From assembly GCA_907165065.1 (NCBI GenBank), contig OU015533.1, positions 24,692,578 to 24,756,577 of the forward strand: a DNA stretch of 64,000 nt, written 5' to 3'. The position numbers were made by a program, and so were the translations under genes. Position 1 is the first letter of the stretch. The number at the start of each line of letters is the position of its first letter. This document shows, piece by piece, positions 11,173 to 24,422 of this stretch. The notes under the pieces were generated by a model, which was given only the letters and a program-made list of their open reading frames with translations, was not told where the DNA came from and did not search any database. The DNA is from Caprimulgus europaeus. Taxonomy: Eukaryota; Chordata; Aves; Caprimulgiformes; Caprimulgidae.

Positions 11173-14080
11173 AGCCATACATCAATGAAGACTAGAAGAC
11201 CAGAGAGCAGATGATCACTATATGTTTGACCTAATCTCATGCTCTCCAGTAAGCAGCTATTAGTGGCCACTGTTGGAGGAAGAAATCTGGGCTAGCTAGG
11301 CTGACAGACAGAACTTCAGTAACGCTAGCAGCAAAATTTTAAAATCTCATTGTCTGACACAGCTTACTGCCTGTGCAACCAGAGTTAGTAAGAAGGAATG
11401 TGTACTCCTGCCCCAGCTGCTCCAGTTCCTGGTTTCAGTTAAAACACTAAACTGAGCTCTGGAACATAATGCAGATCTCGGTCAACTTTCTCCTGTGACA
11501 GCAGTGACATTCAGCTAGTGAGGAAGCAGCAGAGTGCCTTACACTGCTGTAGCAAGATTCACAAATGCTCTTCTGACAATGACTGTCTCATCTGCACGTT
11601 ATACTGCATAGCAGTTTGGCTCTGAAGTATGATGTTGGTCTTTCTTTCAGCCTGATCACTGGTTGACACCACAGACCTTCTATAAATATTTCGCCTACGT
11701 TCCTCTGTGTTCACAAATCAGAGGGTTCTTTTCCATTTTAATTCTCTCATATTTCTCATAGTGCCTTAGAATCTGTACAGAAAACACTGAACAGGAAGAA
11801 GCAGACAATGAAACACAACGCAGGAAGATGCCAAATCAGTCAGAAACCCCCACCCTATCCACACACAATCAGCGCCAGCTGTAGTCCAATTAAACTTAAT
11901 CTAGTCACATGCTCATGTGTTCCTCAGAAATTAGAGGAAATCAATTCAAATGCTAATGAGAAAACCCATAATTTATTATCTGCTGAGGAATGCATGTTAC
12001 ATTAATTTTAACTGTAAACAATTATTTTTATTGCAAGATTAATTACACCATCTTACACAACTTCCTTTTTTCATATTTTTTGAAGGAATTAGTTTTCTGC
12101 TACTGTTTTGTTGATCTGTCGCAGTATTTTAAGCCTGGAGAAGTATAATTAATTTAGGAATACTACAAATGTGGTTTTCTATTCTTCTGTCAAAGGAAAG
12201 TGGGACAAATGCCTGGGGCAAAATACAGAAATATCTGGCTGAAGCTCTTGGCCTAAGCAAAATTACAAGAGCTGGAAAACAGTGCATTCCTTATCGGGAA
12301 TCTGGAGCTAAAAATGCAAGGTAAGAAAAAAGAGAAAGTCCGGGTAAATGCAAAAGTAAATTTTCATGGGTATTGGCCAAAAAAGAATGAAAAACAGAAT
12401 TCCTAGTTAACCCAAAATGTCATTCAGTCAGCCAAGTAGTTTGTTTTATTTTCTATTGATTTTTTTAATGTGATGCTTTCTTTTCCTCTGTACATCAAAA
12501 TTTAAAAAAAAATCAACTTAACTACACAGCTGGGCAGTTGCAAAATATTTTATCAATAAAGCACAAGGAAGCAGTGGAAAAGGAGAAGCATTTCAGGAAA
12601 GCCTATCTTGCTTGCTGACCAGAAGTGTTACTGTTTTTCTGTAAAATATAGGTACAGAATGAAACATCTGCATTATAGCTGAAGTTTATCGCAGTGATAC
12701 AGAAGCAGAGAACAAGAAAAATAATCCAAACTATTTATTTTTTCAGTTTTTAGACTTTTTTTTTTTAAGCCTGTTCTAATCTTACAAAATGTCAGTGATA
12801 AAATGCCTTATCCTAAGCAGATCATTATTCTTTATATGTGTTTGATTTTCAACACCAATAAGAATTCAGACATCCTCACTAAAACAAAAATCAAAACCAG
12901 AAAAGCATTTAATGGCTGGACAAGCAAGAAAGACCATTCAATGTAGTAGTTTCACTTCATATTAATTGCTAGGAGTTTTCTCAATACAACTAAATCTGGG
13001 TCTCAGGTTTTTGGGATGACTGTGGGGCTACAACTAAATAGGAGATTTTTCTTGACAAGTATTTTAGTGCTACCATTGGTCACATTACTTTACAGGAAAT
13101 ATGACAAAAGTAGCTCTTTTCCTCCTTGCAAATCCTTCACAAAACTGATTTGCACTTTCACTACTTTATTAGCTACTCATAATGTATTCAAAGAAGACTT
13201 TAAACATACCTGACTTTGTGTATAGTTTTAAAAATTTTGTTCTTGTCATGTCTAGTAAATGCAATCACATGTTTCTGTTTATTATAATGGTTAGCATACT
13301 TTTTAGCTGAGAAAAAGTGTAACATTGCAAATAACAAAACTCAGAGAATAATAGTACTGTTCTGCACAAATACCCTTGTTCACATGCATATAGTGAGGAA
13401 GATAAGATTATATCCAACCTACAAACTGTAGTGCAAACAGAATACATTACAGTAAACATACACCGAAAGCATCTGAAGATGAGTTTCAGAAGGTGGGCAG
13501 AATGAACTGTTCGTCCCCAGGCTGTGTTTTTAGTATTAAATCAAATCAGTACATGATAAACAGGGGACCAGTTTATAACAGCTGGCCAATGTCATAACTG
13601 AGTGTAACAGCTTAGTGAAAAATGCCACAATTTCTTTGTGTTTCTTTCCTGTTTTTACCTTTCTAATAAATATGGAAAATGTACTGCACACAATGCTCAC
13701 TCTTTTCCTCCATCTTTGTCTCACAGAAACAGTATCTGTTTTAAAAATTTGTCACAGGGGATTACCATTAGCTATCGTGAAGTCTTGTTCATAATGCAAA
13801 GTTAAAAGGAAACAAAGGGCAAGGGAACTTCAAACGTCATCTGTGTTTGAATGTTGCTGGACCCTACACTTCAGCAGACTGAATGGTTCAGCAGTCACCA
13901 GAATTATCCTTTGCCTGCTCCAAAACACCTTTGGTTTTCTGAGCTAAGCTGAATGCAACTGTGTCATTTGTTGCATTTGCTAAAGAAACTCGGTGCACTG
14001 TAGTTCCAGGTTCATCACTAATGCTGGTTAAACTGCAAACCTCTCAACAAAGTAATAAAGTAAACAGAGGATACTAGTAT
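11173..14080. other. Unique AT-rich noncoding stretch
   Basis: No gene is recognised. A TAAT/ATTA-rich, conserved-looking patch lies at about 11930-12060. It is followed by the exon-like open segment at 12169-12324. The remainder shows only short A or T runs. Confidence 0.6.
12169..12324 (+). other. Short exon-like open segment, unrecognised
   Basis: Within an AT-rich stretch, one frame stays open from an ATG at 12169 to a TAA at 12325. Its core, 12196-12320, is bounded by a pyrimidine-rich tract ending in AAAG (12192-12195) and by a textbook splice donor, GCAAG followed by GTAAGA (12321). The 125-nt core encodes 41 codons beginning ESGTNAWGKIQKYLAEALGL and ending near RESGAKNAR, a composition that looks more protein-like than the lysine- and phenylalanine-rich noise around it. 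I do not recognise the peptide. The acceptor is imperfect (AAG rather than CAG/TAG), and open runs of this length occur by chance. It may be a real internal exon, a fossil exon or coincidence. Confidence 0.2.
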
Positions 14081-14700
14081 TGTCCTGGTTTTGCTGGGAT
14101 AGAGCTAATTTTCTTCTTAAGTGCTAGAATATCACTGTGTCTTAGTTTCAGTATGGAATTTGTTACGAGAAGAATGTCAATAACATACTGATGGTTTTAG
14201 TTGTTGCTAAGAAAATCAAAGACTTTTTAATTTTCCATGTTTTGCTAGTCTGCAGGTGCAGAAGAATCTTGGGGGGAGCATAGTAAGTTAGCAAAATCAA
14301 ACTGGCATGTGGATATGCCAATGGGATATTCCATATCATATAATGTCATGTTCAGCATGTAAAAGAGGTGGGGTCAGAAAGCTGCGGGATCTCTCAGGGA
14401 TCTCTCACTCTTTCAGGATTGTGGTTTCAGTTTGGGGATTCTCTGCTCTGGGATTGCTAGCCGGGGAACAGGTATCAGTTGGCAGGTGTGAGCAATTGCA
14501 CTGTGCATCACTCACTTGTTTATTCCATTATTACTGTTATTATTATTGTCATTACTATTTTATTGCAATTATTAAAGTGTTTTTCTCTCAACTCCTGAGT
14601 TTTCTCACTTTTACCCTTCTGATTCTCTTCCCCATCCCATTGCAGGAGGGAGCAGCTGTGTGGTGTTTGGCTGCCAGCCAGGTTAAACCCACCTCAAGCA
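14081..14700 (+). mobile_element. Solo LTR of an endogenous retrovirus
   Basis: This is a solitary long terminal repeat of about 620 bp with no internal retroviral sequence on either side. It starts TGTCCTGGTTTTGCTGGGAT and ends in CA at 14700, giving the canonical TG...CA termini. The flanking 5-mers AGTAT (14076-14080) and TGTAT (14701-14705) match at four of five positions, consistent with a slightly mutated target-site duplication. Internal landmarks follow the order known for this avian LTR family: a degraded TATA region after GGGATATTCCATATCATAT (about 14323-14365), a (TTA/TTG)n tract at about 14523-14570, an ATTAAA polyadenylation signal near 14571, and the TGAGTTTTCTCACTTTTACCC segment near 14596. 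Solo LTRs arise by recombination between the two LTRs of a provirus. A 5-bp duplication favours an ERVL-type or similar integrase, which is inference. Confidence 0.9.
14571..14576 (+). promoter_or_regulatory. LTR polyadenylation signal (ATTAAA)
   Basis: ATTAAA lies just after the (TTA)n tract and before the conserved GAGTTTTCTCACTTTTACCC segment. This is the expected position of the R/U5 polyadenylation signal in this LTR family. It could still end host transcripts, but nothing in the sequence shows use. Confidence 0.5.
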
Positions 14701-16012
14701 TGTATCACACCTATGTTAGGAACCAGTGCTGCCAGGAAGCTCTGATTAAGCAGTACAATCTTCATTCAGTCTTCATGCTTCAAATCCATACAGCATGAAC
14801 TCCTTCCCACTAAAACCAGAGAATGTAATGAAGCTACGCTGGACCCTTTGTACTTCACATACTGATGACATAAAACTGAATGAGTTTTTCCTTGGCACAG
14901 GGTATCATGTTGCTGTAGTGTGTGTGTACCAACACCACTTCCTCACAGTTTGCTACAGCAAAATCTGCATTTCATTCTGACTAGCAGAAGCTTTGACATC
15001 TGTCTTTACTGATACTTCTCATCAAGTAAAATCAGTGCTGACAGTTTCCAGAAGGATGCAGTATTTTTCACAGGTATAATGGGATAGTAATAACCATTAG
15101 AGTTGTAAGAGTGTCTTTAAGACAACCTAAGGAGAAAATGGAACCACAACTCTAACCTTGTTAGCAAAGAGCCCTAAATAAAAGTCATTAAATTGTATAT
15201 TTCAAAATTTTATAATTCAAAGTCAGAAAGAATTATTAGATGCTTCCAGCTGGCCATCTACTAATCAGAAACCGTTACGTTTCGTTCAGATAGCCTACAG
15301 AGATTCCCAAAATTTGTAGTTGGACCATAATACTTGGCCCCATTAGGGCATTAAATTGCTTGCTGAGACAGAAGGTAGAGGAGCACAAATAAGAGTCCAA
15401 CAGGCAAAACTTCAACATGGGCAGGAAAACTGATGAGGTGAGATATGCCCAAGGGATCCCAGCAAATGAACTCTAGCCTCCACTCCTGAGGGCTTTCCCC
15501 AGCTGGGTTGCAGGTGTATTCCCTCCCAGGCCTGGCAGTCTAACACAAGTATGTGAGCAGGACAAGTCAGCCACATCTAAAGGTTGCTCTGTACAACTCA
15601 AAACACTGGCTCACATTATCTGGCATCTCATGCCTAGTGATGGTCAGCCTCTCCTTTAGAGGAAGCTGCAAACAAACAAAATCCTTGGATCTATATACTT
15701 AATTGGATGGCTGGGGAAATTGCTCTTGACTGGCTGAAGCTCTGAAGCTTCAGAACTCTTTATAACTATTGTCTTAATGCAGAGCTGGCTGTGTCACAAA
15801 ACAATGCAAAAGCACTTCAGAGAGAGCAATGCAAGCATTTCAGTTCTTGCTATGATCCGCAAAAGAAAGGAGGAACTCAGATTTACAGACCCCAAGGACA
15901 GGAAAGATAACTGGAAACCTCCAGCAATCCATTTCCACTGCCATCCCCACATTCCTGACCATATAAATACAGAGGTATTAGAATATCTCATATCTCATTG
16001 AAGCTGGATTAC
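14701..16012. other. Unique noncoding stretch
   Basis: No gene or repeat is recognised. It contains a slightly GC-richer patch at about 15430-15560 without motif support. It ends at a run of 16 T (16013-16028). Confidence 0.6.
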
Positions 16013-16028
16013 TTTTTTTTTTTTTTTT
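16013..16028. repeat. Poly-T run (16 nt)
   Basis: An uninterrupted run of 16 T borders the old L3-like relic that starts just beyond it. CR1-type elements do not end in poly(A), so this is a separate simple repeat and not the relic's tail. Confidence 0.9.
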
Positions 16029-16034
16029 CCCTTA

Positions 16035-16940
16035 AGAAGATCTAATCCCTCTTCCTTAAAAATCTAAGTAATGGCGAGTCCTCCACCTTACCTGGCAAGC
16101 AGCTCCTGCATCTAATTACTCTCACAGCTTCCAGCCATTCGATCTTGTTATGCTTTGTCAGCAGGATAGGAAAGCCCAATTATCGCATTTTTTTCCATGG
16201 AAGGGTATCCGTGTGCTTCCTGACCTTATCTGTAAGAAGCGGTGTAAGTATAACTCCCTGCTTCTTTCTTGGAAGAATAAGGCTTGTTTTCTAGCACCTG
16301 CATAATTTTCATGGCTTGCATTTGAACTCTCTTACTTCCACATCTACCTCTTGAAAGGCAGGCTCCAGAAAACAACACAATCTTATTAGTGATCTTGCCA
16401 ATATTGTTTCAACTTCTTTATTTCTACGGATGCTTCCCTTCTCATGCAGCCAAAGAACCCTTTGCCTTTCAGCTACAGCATGGACAGCTCATGTAGAACT
16501 GAATATTCATAAGGTACTACATTATTCTAAGACAGAATTACTGCTTAATTTCATAACTTCTAGGTATAGCTTATCTTGCTATATTATAGCAAGCATCTAT
16601 AGTATAATATCTATAGTGATACTAACATGCAATTGGAAATAACATGATAATTGGTCTGTGACCATGTCATTAGGTCACTAAAATCCACTTAACAGTTCTG
16701 CTCTTTATTGTTACTAGCTCACTAATGCTTGTCCTATCTATGGACTCTAGCAACTAATGCTGTCCAGCTTTGTCTATTTTTTTTTTTTTTTGACAAAAAT
16801 ATTAGTATCAAAACAAACCCAGATCCCTGGGAAGCTCCACTGGAAGTAAATCTACCAAATTAATCTCTCCCTGTACACAAATATATTTTGATATCTGTCA
16901 TTAGCTTATTTTTAATCCTTTTAATAAGTATTCCGTTAAC
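16035..16940 (-). mobile_element. Ancient CR1/L3-type LINE relic, highly diverged
   Basis: The order of weak similarities on the minus strand follows the old amniote CR1/L3 type. First comes the 3' coding region (around 16150-16180, CTTGTTATGCTTTGTCAGCA). Next is a segment around 16340-16470 with TACCTCTTGAAAGGCAGGC. Then comes a stretch that would correspond to the LHPRI-like region (ATGCAGCCAAAGAACCC through GACAGCTCATGTAGA, about 16445-16495). The last is the region around 16820-16850 (GATCCCTGGGAAGCTCCACT), matching the codons upstream of the reverse transcriptase core. Every segment carries many substitutions and indels, and no reading frame survives. The assignment rests on the collinear order of several short matches rather than on any one. 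It is much older than copies A-E. Confidence 0.55.
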
Positions 16941-19900
16941 ATAATACAAGGTTTTTTCTAATCAAAATAGTTTAAGATGAAAGATTTGTGCAGACTGCAA
17001 ATAATAGAGTCAGTTTAGCACTTATAAACTGGACATATATATGCTACTGGTCTGTTCCACCTGAGGGCCATACTGGTGCAGAGTCACTTAACGCAACACA
17101 TCTGACCTGTATTGCAACTCAAACTGCAGAGCTACACTGAAGATATTCCACATAAGTGCAAGATTCTCCATGGCTCAGGTGGCACCAGTGCTGCTACATG
17201 AGATGCTTGTACAAGCTACCACACCAATGATCTGCAGCCTCCAACTTTTCAGAATCTCCTTCCTCAGCCAAAGTTCAGTGGACTGGCATAACTTATTCTG
17301 TACAGTGCTGTGCTTTCTAAATATTCTACAGACTGGTTTTCACAGTAAACTGATATATTTCTAACAAAAACATGTTCTTTTAGGAAGCTGTATTAATTTC
17401 ACAAGATGTGTTTAGTAGATTTAGTCTTGTTCCTGGACTACATATGTCTCAATTTCAAAGCTTCTGTCAAAAGCTCACCTGTCAAATTTTTATATACTTA
17501 TTGGACAGCATTCAATGACAAAAGTTGCCAGTAAAGCTAAAAGCTAGTACAGACTTAATTGCTCACTTTCCCTTAAAAGACTTCCTAGTTTGGAAACTCA
17601 CTTTTTGGGTAAATGTGTGAACAGAAAGCCTGACTATTTGAGGGTTGTTTACTGCTTATCAGAAGCCACGATGAATATTTGAGTAGCTGTACAGCCTTAG
17701 GTGTGACAGTTACCTGTGTACTGCCATAGCTTCATCACAGATAATGCTGTAAGTATTCCCAACACAAACTCAAACGTTATCCTGTGTGCGGGCTGATATC
17801 AGGCCATCTCTGAGTATAAACATGTGTGCAGAGGCATTCCTGCTACATATCGGCTGATGAACATATAGATGAGCTTCCTCTGTGTAAAACAAACTCTTTC
17901 TGACTAATCAAGCTTTGCATCTTGACACTTCAGTGGTATAGTATATACATCCTTTCAGCTCTGCCATCAGAATGCAATAAATCTTCCTGCTAGTGTCATA
18001 ATACTCTTCTCAATATTTATAGTTACGAAAATTTAACTCTTGACTGCATGTTAAAAGACATAGAGAGGATTGATCATTAAAGTAAAAATCAATCTGAGGG
18101 TTTTGATGATTTAACAAGCCGCAAAAGCATATAAATGTATTACAAAAACTTTGATTGATTTATAACTTTGTAACCCATTCCTCCTCATCTATTATCCTGT
18201 AAGTACTATATTAGCAATCATTAGTAGCAAGACGAGATAGAACACTGACATCTTCCTGACACAATATGACCATAACAGGAATCTTCTAATACACAAATGC
18301 TTTTACCTGACTATTAATAGTGCCCTTCACTAAAGATGAACTGGTATTGCCAGCCGTATTGAACGACTGAAGTTTGCTATCAATTCTGGAAGTGTCTGCT
18401 CCGGATGGTTGTACCTACCGGAACAATAGTAGAGTGCCAGACAGACTGCTGTATTACTGTTCTTACCAGTACTTTCATTTATCTCTGTAGAAAGACAATC
18501 ATTTAAAATTAAATCCATAGTAGTAAGGGAGAGGGGTATATTTTTCAAGATCTTAGAATCAGAATCTGACTCTGGTCTCCATGAAAAAATGTTTTCATTT
18601 TTCCACAATTCTCCCATGTGCGTGAGACTTCAAGATTACAGGCACAGGTTAGGACCAGCAGTGATGTCAAATAAAGATCAAGAGTTTCCTACATAACAAC
18701 ACTTCATACCATCACTGTGTTAGCATTTTTTCCAAGGTTTTAAACTGTCTCTAAACTATTTTATACACGATGAAAGAGCACAAAGTCTCCACCAAAAATG
18801 AATACTAAGCAAGATTGCCATTCACTTTATTTTAAACAAATTATAAGAGAAAAGAACTCTGTCACTTGTACACTAAAAAGGCAGTATAGTTCTATAGATT
18901 ATAGACACCGTGGATGTCGGGGTTTTAAGCACTGTAGTGAACAGCTTGGATCAATATACATTTTGTTCATTCCTCCCCTTAGAAAAATTTTGGTAGGTGT
19001 CACTTTTGTTAGAGCTTTTAAAATTCTTTACCAAAACAGGTGTGGTGAAAGCCAGCCTAGACAGCAGGCTCTCCCAGGGCGATTCATGGCCCTGACAGAT
19101 GGAATCCCCCTTCATTTCCTTGTATCTCTTACTGCTGTACATTTTCACCCTATAAATGGATGCATTTTATTACTAAAGTGCCTACCCTGGGCCAGTTTCT
19201 TAACTTCTTTATACTACTGTAAATCTAGCTCAATTCCTTTAATGATAGTGCACTCACTTCGCATTTATGCTTGTGTAAATCAAATCAAACTTAGTAATTT
19301 CTGTCTGCGCCTTTAATACTAAATATTCCCATTGACTTCAGTCTTGTTTTCAGCTGTGTAAGAAATCCATAACAATGGCAACAGCCTGTAACATGTTTAA
19401 GACATTTAGAAATATGTGGCATTATATAATGTGGCCTATTCCATATGCATTTATTGTTTTAATAAAAATTATTCCTAAAGAAATTCCTGTTGTACGCTGT
19501 TGAGAGCCCAGTTGTGGATAATTCTATGTCAAATTACAAGCTCCAAAATTTCTCCTACAGGGTTTTGTCTACATGAGCAGGATTGTGAAATGGATCTGGC
19601 AGGTGTCTAGGCCAACTTTATAATGACTATGAGCCATTCCAGGTTCAAATCTCTTGTTAAACGGTTGTCTTACACTTTCATATATGGATTTAGGGCACAA
19701 CAGGCACACTGCAACACATTCAAAACATAATATTTAAATACTAATAATTGTTTATGCTAATTCCAATCATGAGACAGTGTTTCTGCATCAGAGCGATTCA
19801 CCTTGAACCCTGCAGTCACTTCCCATGTGCATATTATATCCTTCACTCACAGAAGGAAAAAAAGATCTGTGAACTCTATAATACTGGATTTTCTCCTTGG

Positions 19901-22900
19901 TTCCAGTGGGACAAGGAATTCTTACGGGGAAACAAATTAGCAATGGCTGATGGGAACAAACAGTAGCCCTCGTTGTACGTATACTGATTTTCTGAACATC
20001 CAAAAATAGCTTCAGGCTAGATTACAATTTTTAAGATCCTTCTTCCTGTCCTTAATAATATGGGGGAAGTTGGAAATGTCACTGCAGAAAACTATTAAGC
20101 AGCTCGTTGGTGTCACTCAACCAGTTGTAAGAGTGAGAGTATAGAGGGCTATAATCCCACTGAAACTGGCAGTAGAGCTTCCATAGATCCCAGGGGTTAA
20201 TTGAGAGTATCAGAAAATAAATCAAATGGGAATTTAGGACCAGAAAGAACAAATAGATGCATGAGACCTCCTTGGATATTTGCAAGCAGCTTGTACTTCC
20301 AGTGTGAATACATGACAGAAGAGGATTGGTCAATAAAACATCAAATACACATAAAATTGCATAAGTACTTTGTCCCACAAAGGAAGAGGGTGTAAATCTC
20401 CTCAATGAGTCAACATGCCTCAGAATTTGCCTTCTTTAAATCCAGCATCTCCCCTTACCTGTTGTTCTCAGGTCCTCATCATTCAAGCCCAGTCAAGGAG
20501 CATTTCCAGATTTGGCCCAATCTTACTATTCATTTTTTATTTCAGAGAAATAAAAATCATGCTGAGCACTGATTTCAAGTAAAGTGCCATGTTCACACTT
20601 GTATGTTAGCATACACTGTCCACTAGGTGAATCTCTAGCATAATATAAAGAATCTGTAAAAAAACTCCAGGTCTGTAACATTTTCACCAATGACCACTTC
20701 ATAGATTTCACCTTGGCCTTTTAAGCAACCAAACCAGCAGCTGAAAACTGCACACTTGAATACAAAAGACCTTACTAAGCTGCTTCCATAGATGTGTTTT
20801 CCTTCCATTGTGCTTTCTTTCTCCCAGAGAGCACCATGACATAGACACTTTTAAGAGTAATTTTTAAATATTGATTAGTTTAAACGTTAAACTGTCACAA
20901 GCCTAAAATAAAATTGTATTAAATTATCACTATATTGAAGACCGTGGCCCAAACCTGAAGACAACTAAGTGTATTAGTAGCTTTACTGCATGATTAGTCT
21001 TAGCAAATTTACGAGACTGTCTTACGCATCTGCAGGAGCATTTCACCACTCACAAGTGAACATTAATCAGTTAATAGTTCATATTATACATTAATATCTA
21101 GATAAAGATTCCTTAAAAATTATTTCAACACTTGTCTTACTCATGTAAGTAGCCCCATTAACATCTTTAAAGCTATTTCTATGAGCAAACTACTGTTCAT
21201 GGGTGTTTCCAGGACCAAAGGCTTGGGCATCCTTGGAAATTTTTGAACAAAATTTGCCTTAAAAATAATCAGTGAGGTGCCGGTATATTTACAGTTCTTT
21301 ACTCCTGCAAGTGCTTGCAGAATCAGGAGCCTTTATTCATAACAGTAGAACACATTTCCATTTCATTCTTAGTCCAGGTGTTCTTTGCATTTTGAAATTC
21401 CTTAGAAGATACTACTTTTGTGAATATTATCAAGTTTTAATTTCTATAGTGGGTGAACTGTACTAATATTTTAGTACTCCAATTCCACTCCACAATAAAT
21501 GATTTATGGTTAAAATCTCATTTGCATTATGTTAGAAAGTTGGAGATATATACGTATAGATAAATACATAGTCCATTCTTGACAGATTTTTTTGTTCTTC
21601 TTTCTCTCTTTTGGATGGCAGTTAAGAGGTTATCTAAAACACCAAGAATTATTTTGCAGGGAAAGAGTTCACTGCTTCCAAATGGGTTATTTTATGTGCA
21701 GCAGATTCTCTGATCCTCAAACAAGCAGTACATAAACACTTATTTAGCTGACGGAGACACTGTATAGATCAGAGAATCTTTCATTAGCACAAGGACAGCA
21801 CATTCCATTCTTTTGTTTATGATAATCACAAGGGAAAATTTTGTAAAATTAAAATTTACTAAAAATATTTTACACAGTTAAATAAAGAAAAGTAGAACTC
21901 TCTTACTGTAGTCATTATAGACCTGATCTTGTAATCATGCAAGTACCAGAAATTCTTTCCTTCTGACTTCAAACCTTCCCAGAAACTGCCTCTATATGAG
22001 CACACTTTCTGGATCTTCCAGCAATTATGGACCTGATCTGCAAATACCAACTCACCAAAGACTTGTTATAACAACTTATTACCACTTATGAGTCATCCTA
22101 CAGTAATTTACAAGGTTGGACTGCAATTTTATAGATATAATAACCACAATGAGAACAGTAATGCACTCCTCACTGTTATTTCCCAGAATGCAAAACTTTG
22201 CATTCTTTAACACCACGCTACAACAGGCAGGACTAGTAAGAATGGTATCAACAGACAACTACAAGTACTTAGGATACAAACCAAAGTACTTTGTGTATTT
22301 ATGTATTAAATTCTCTCTCCTTCTGGCCATGAAAATTGCCCCTTCTGTGTGAACATTAGACCAGGAGCGAAGCATTGCATTCAAGTGTAACACTCTCAGG
22401 GTCTGTGCGCGCATGTGGCTATCTGCAGGCCCAGGTACCACATAGCCAAAAGTCACAAGGAAAGTCTGTAACAGAATTCCCTCAGCTTACTACAAGTACA
22501 AGCATACCAAAGATGTTTTCTGTTTTCAGCTGAATTTCAAATCACATTTAGAAGTTCTTTTTGTTTGAAAGGCTCTGAGGTAGCTCATTGAGAGCTATCT
22601 CAAGCATGACCACACACTGTACTTTATCATGTACTCATTTCCTCAACAGTCTGGACCAGAGAATAAAAGAAAGACACCTCAAGCTCTAAGTGGAAGGCTG
22701 TTAACTGTTACACTCCTCTAAAACAGTGGAACTCTCAACAACAATTGATTGTTTCCCTACAGATCATGGATCTTTCTCAGTCCATCCAAATGCATGGAGC
22801 AAACTCCCACAAAGAAGTGGGAGTGCTGCAAAGCTCGTGCCACCCCGTTACCAGTGCAAGGCACATTTCTTTTATACTGCTGTCCCTAAAATAACCCCGT

Positions 22901-24336
22901 ACCAACTTGTGAATTTTAAAATAAAAACTTAAATCTCTAGCATACCAAGACATTCCATTGCACGCGCTTCTTCCCTGGGAGAGGATGAGAGAATGACCGA
23001 CATGTGACAGATATTAGTCACATTCCTTCATGAGCTGCTAAGCGCAGAACTACAATGACAAACGTAATTTAAGAGCCTAAATGTAATGGAATCTTAGAAC
23101 TAAACCTATGTCTCCCGAGAAGCTCAAACGGAGAGCTTTAAAAACAAGACAGATTCTTATATGAAAATGTATAGAGGCAGAAAACACTCAGCTGTGTGAT
23201 GTCTACTGCATGTAACTGCAATTCACCAAACAAAATAAATTTTTGATATTTTTATACATGGAAAACTGCACTCTGCATTTCCTACTACAATTAAGACAAT
23301 GTAAATGAGCATTTCCTGGCTTCATATTCACAACCTTATCTTCAGAACCATTTGTTCTGATCACAAGAAGTTGTTTAGACTTATATGCAGGAAGATTTAT
23401 GCCTAAGAACAGTAAAGACATAGATCTAACTTAAGTCTGAAGCAATTTATTTTTCCTTGATCTATACATGCTTTATGTTTAAGCATCTGCACAGTCATGT
23501 TTAAGGAATTCACGCAGTGAATCCTTACTGGAATATAATACCCATAAGATAACAGACCACTCCACGAATAAGAAAAGGTCACTTTCAAACTGACAAAACC
23601 TAGAAAGTAGTCAAAATATAAATTCTTCCTTAAACTAATGACTAACCATACTATCTCTGTTTCATTATGAGAGACTGACAAATTGAGGTCTCTTAAATCT
23701 AATGATTGCTATCTCTGGATTTATGGTACATCCAAATAACATTAAATCTCATATTTAAAATAAAATGTATTGAAATAATACAGGCAGTGCTACTGGCCTC
23801 CAAAAATCAGTCTCCCCCTTTTATTTCCATATCCTTACACTTATTTTCAACATTCTCCATTTAATCGCCCTATCTTTTAGCACAAGTCTCCCTATGAAGA
23901 CATGCCACAGTTTGTGGTATGTGTACTTGACAAGACATATACTTATAATAACCTTCAGTGCATTACAGGAATTATTATTATTGGTTATTTAAAACACAAA
24001 TAGATGGAAGAGAAATACTACCTAAAAAAGTGAACTGCATGGCGTCTAAGCAGAGGGTGTAATTCTTTGACCAACTCTAAACAAACCGAATTTGTGGATC
24101 TGTATGACTTTCAGCCCACTGCCATTAAAATTAACCTCACAACTGAAATGATAGGCAATACTTGCTTCAGGGCATTCTTGCCATACTAAGAAGTTAGAGT
24201 AAGGTTGACGGCATCAAGGACAACAGGAATCGTGGCATGAGAAACACATTTGTTACCGTGGCAATAATAAACAAAGTAAAATTAAGAATAGCAGTGGACC
24301 AGAATCAAACTTCTAGTACCAAATGTCACTGAGCTT

Positions 24337-24422
24337 TAAACACCAGTGAAGTTCACATTTAAATTCTGTGAATAATGCTCCTCTCTGTCCAAGCCAAAAT
24401 CCCAAGGATAAACACCAGTGAA
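24337..24422. repeat. Pair of perfect 14-bp direct repeats, 72 bp apart
   Basis: TAAACACCAGTGAA occurs at 24337-24350 and again at 24409-24422. The sequence between the copies is not obviously duplicated. It may be an old short duplication or chance. Confidence 0.9.

Noticed and set aside
14307..14798. 163-codon plus-strand open frame
   Set aside because: It runs through the solo LTR, including its (TTA)n tract and polyadenylation signal, and out into flanking DNA. No protein family is visible.
18798..19316. 172-codon plus-strand open frame, the longest in the window
   Set aside because: No domain, signal peptide or splice context. The composition matches translated AT-rich noncoding DNA, and one frame of this size is unsurprising in 64 kb.
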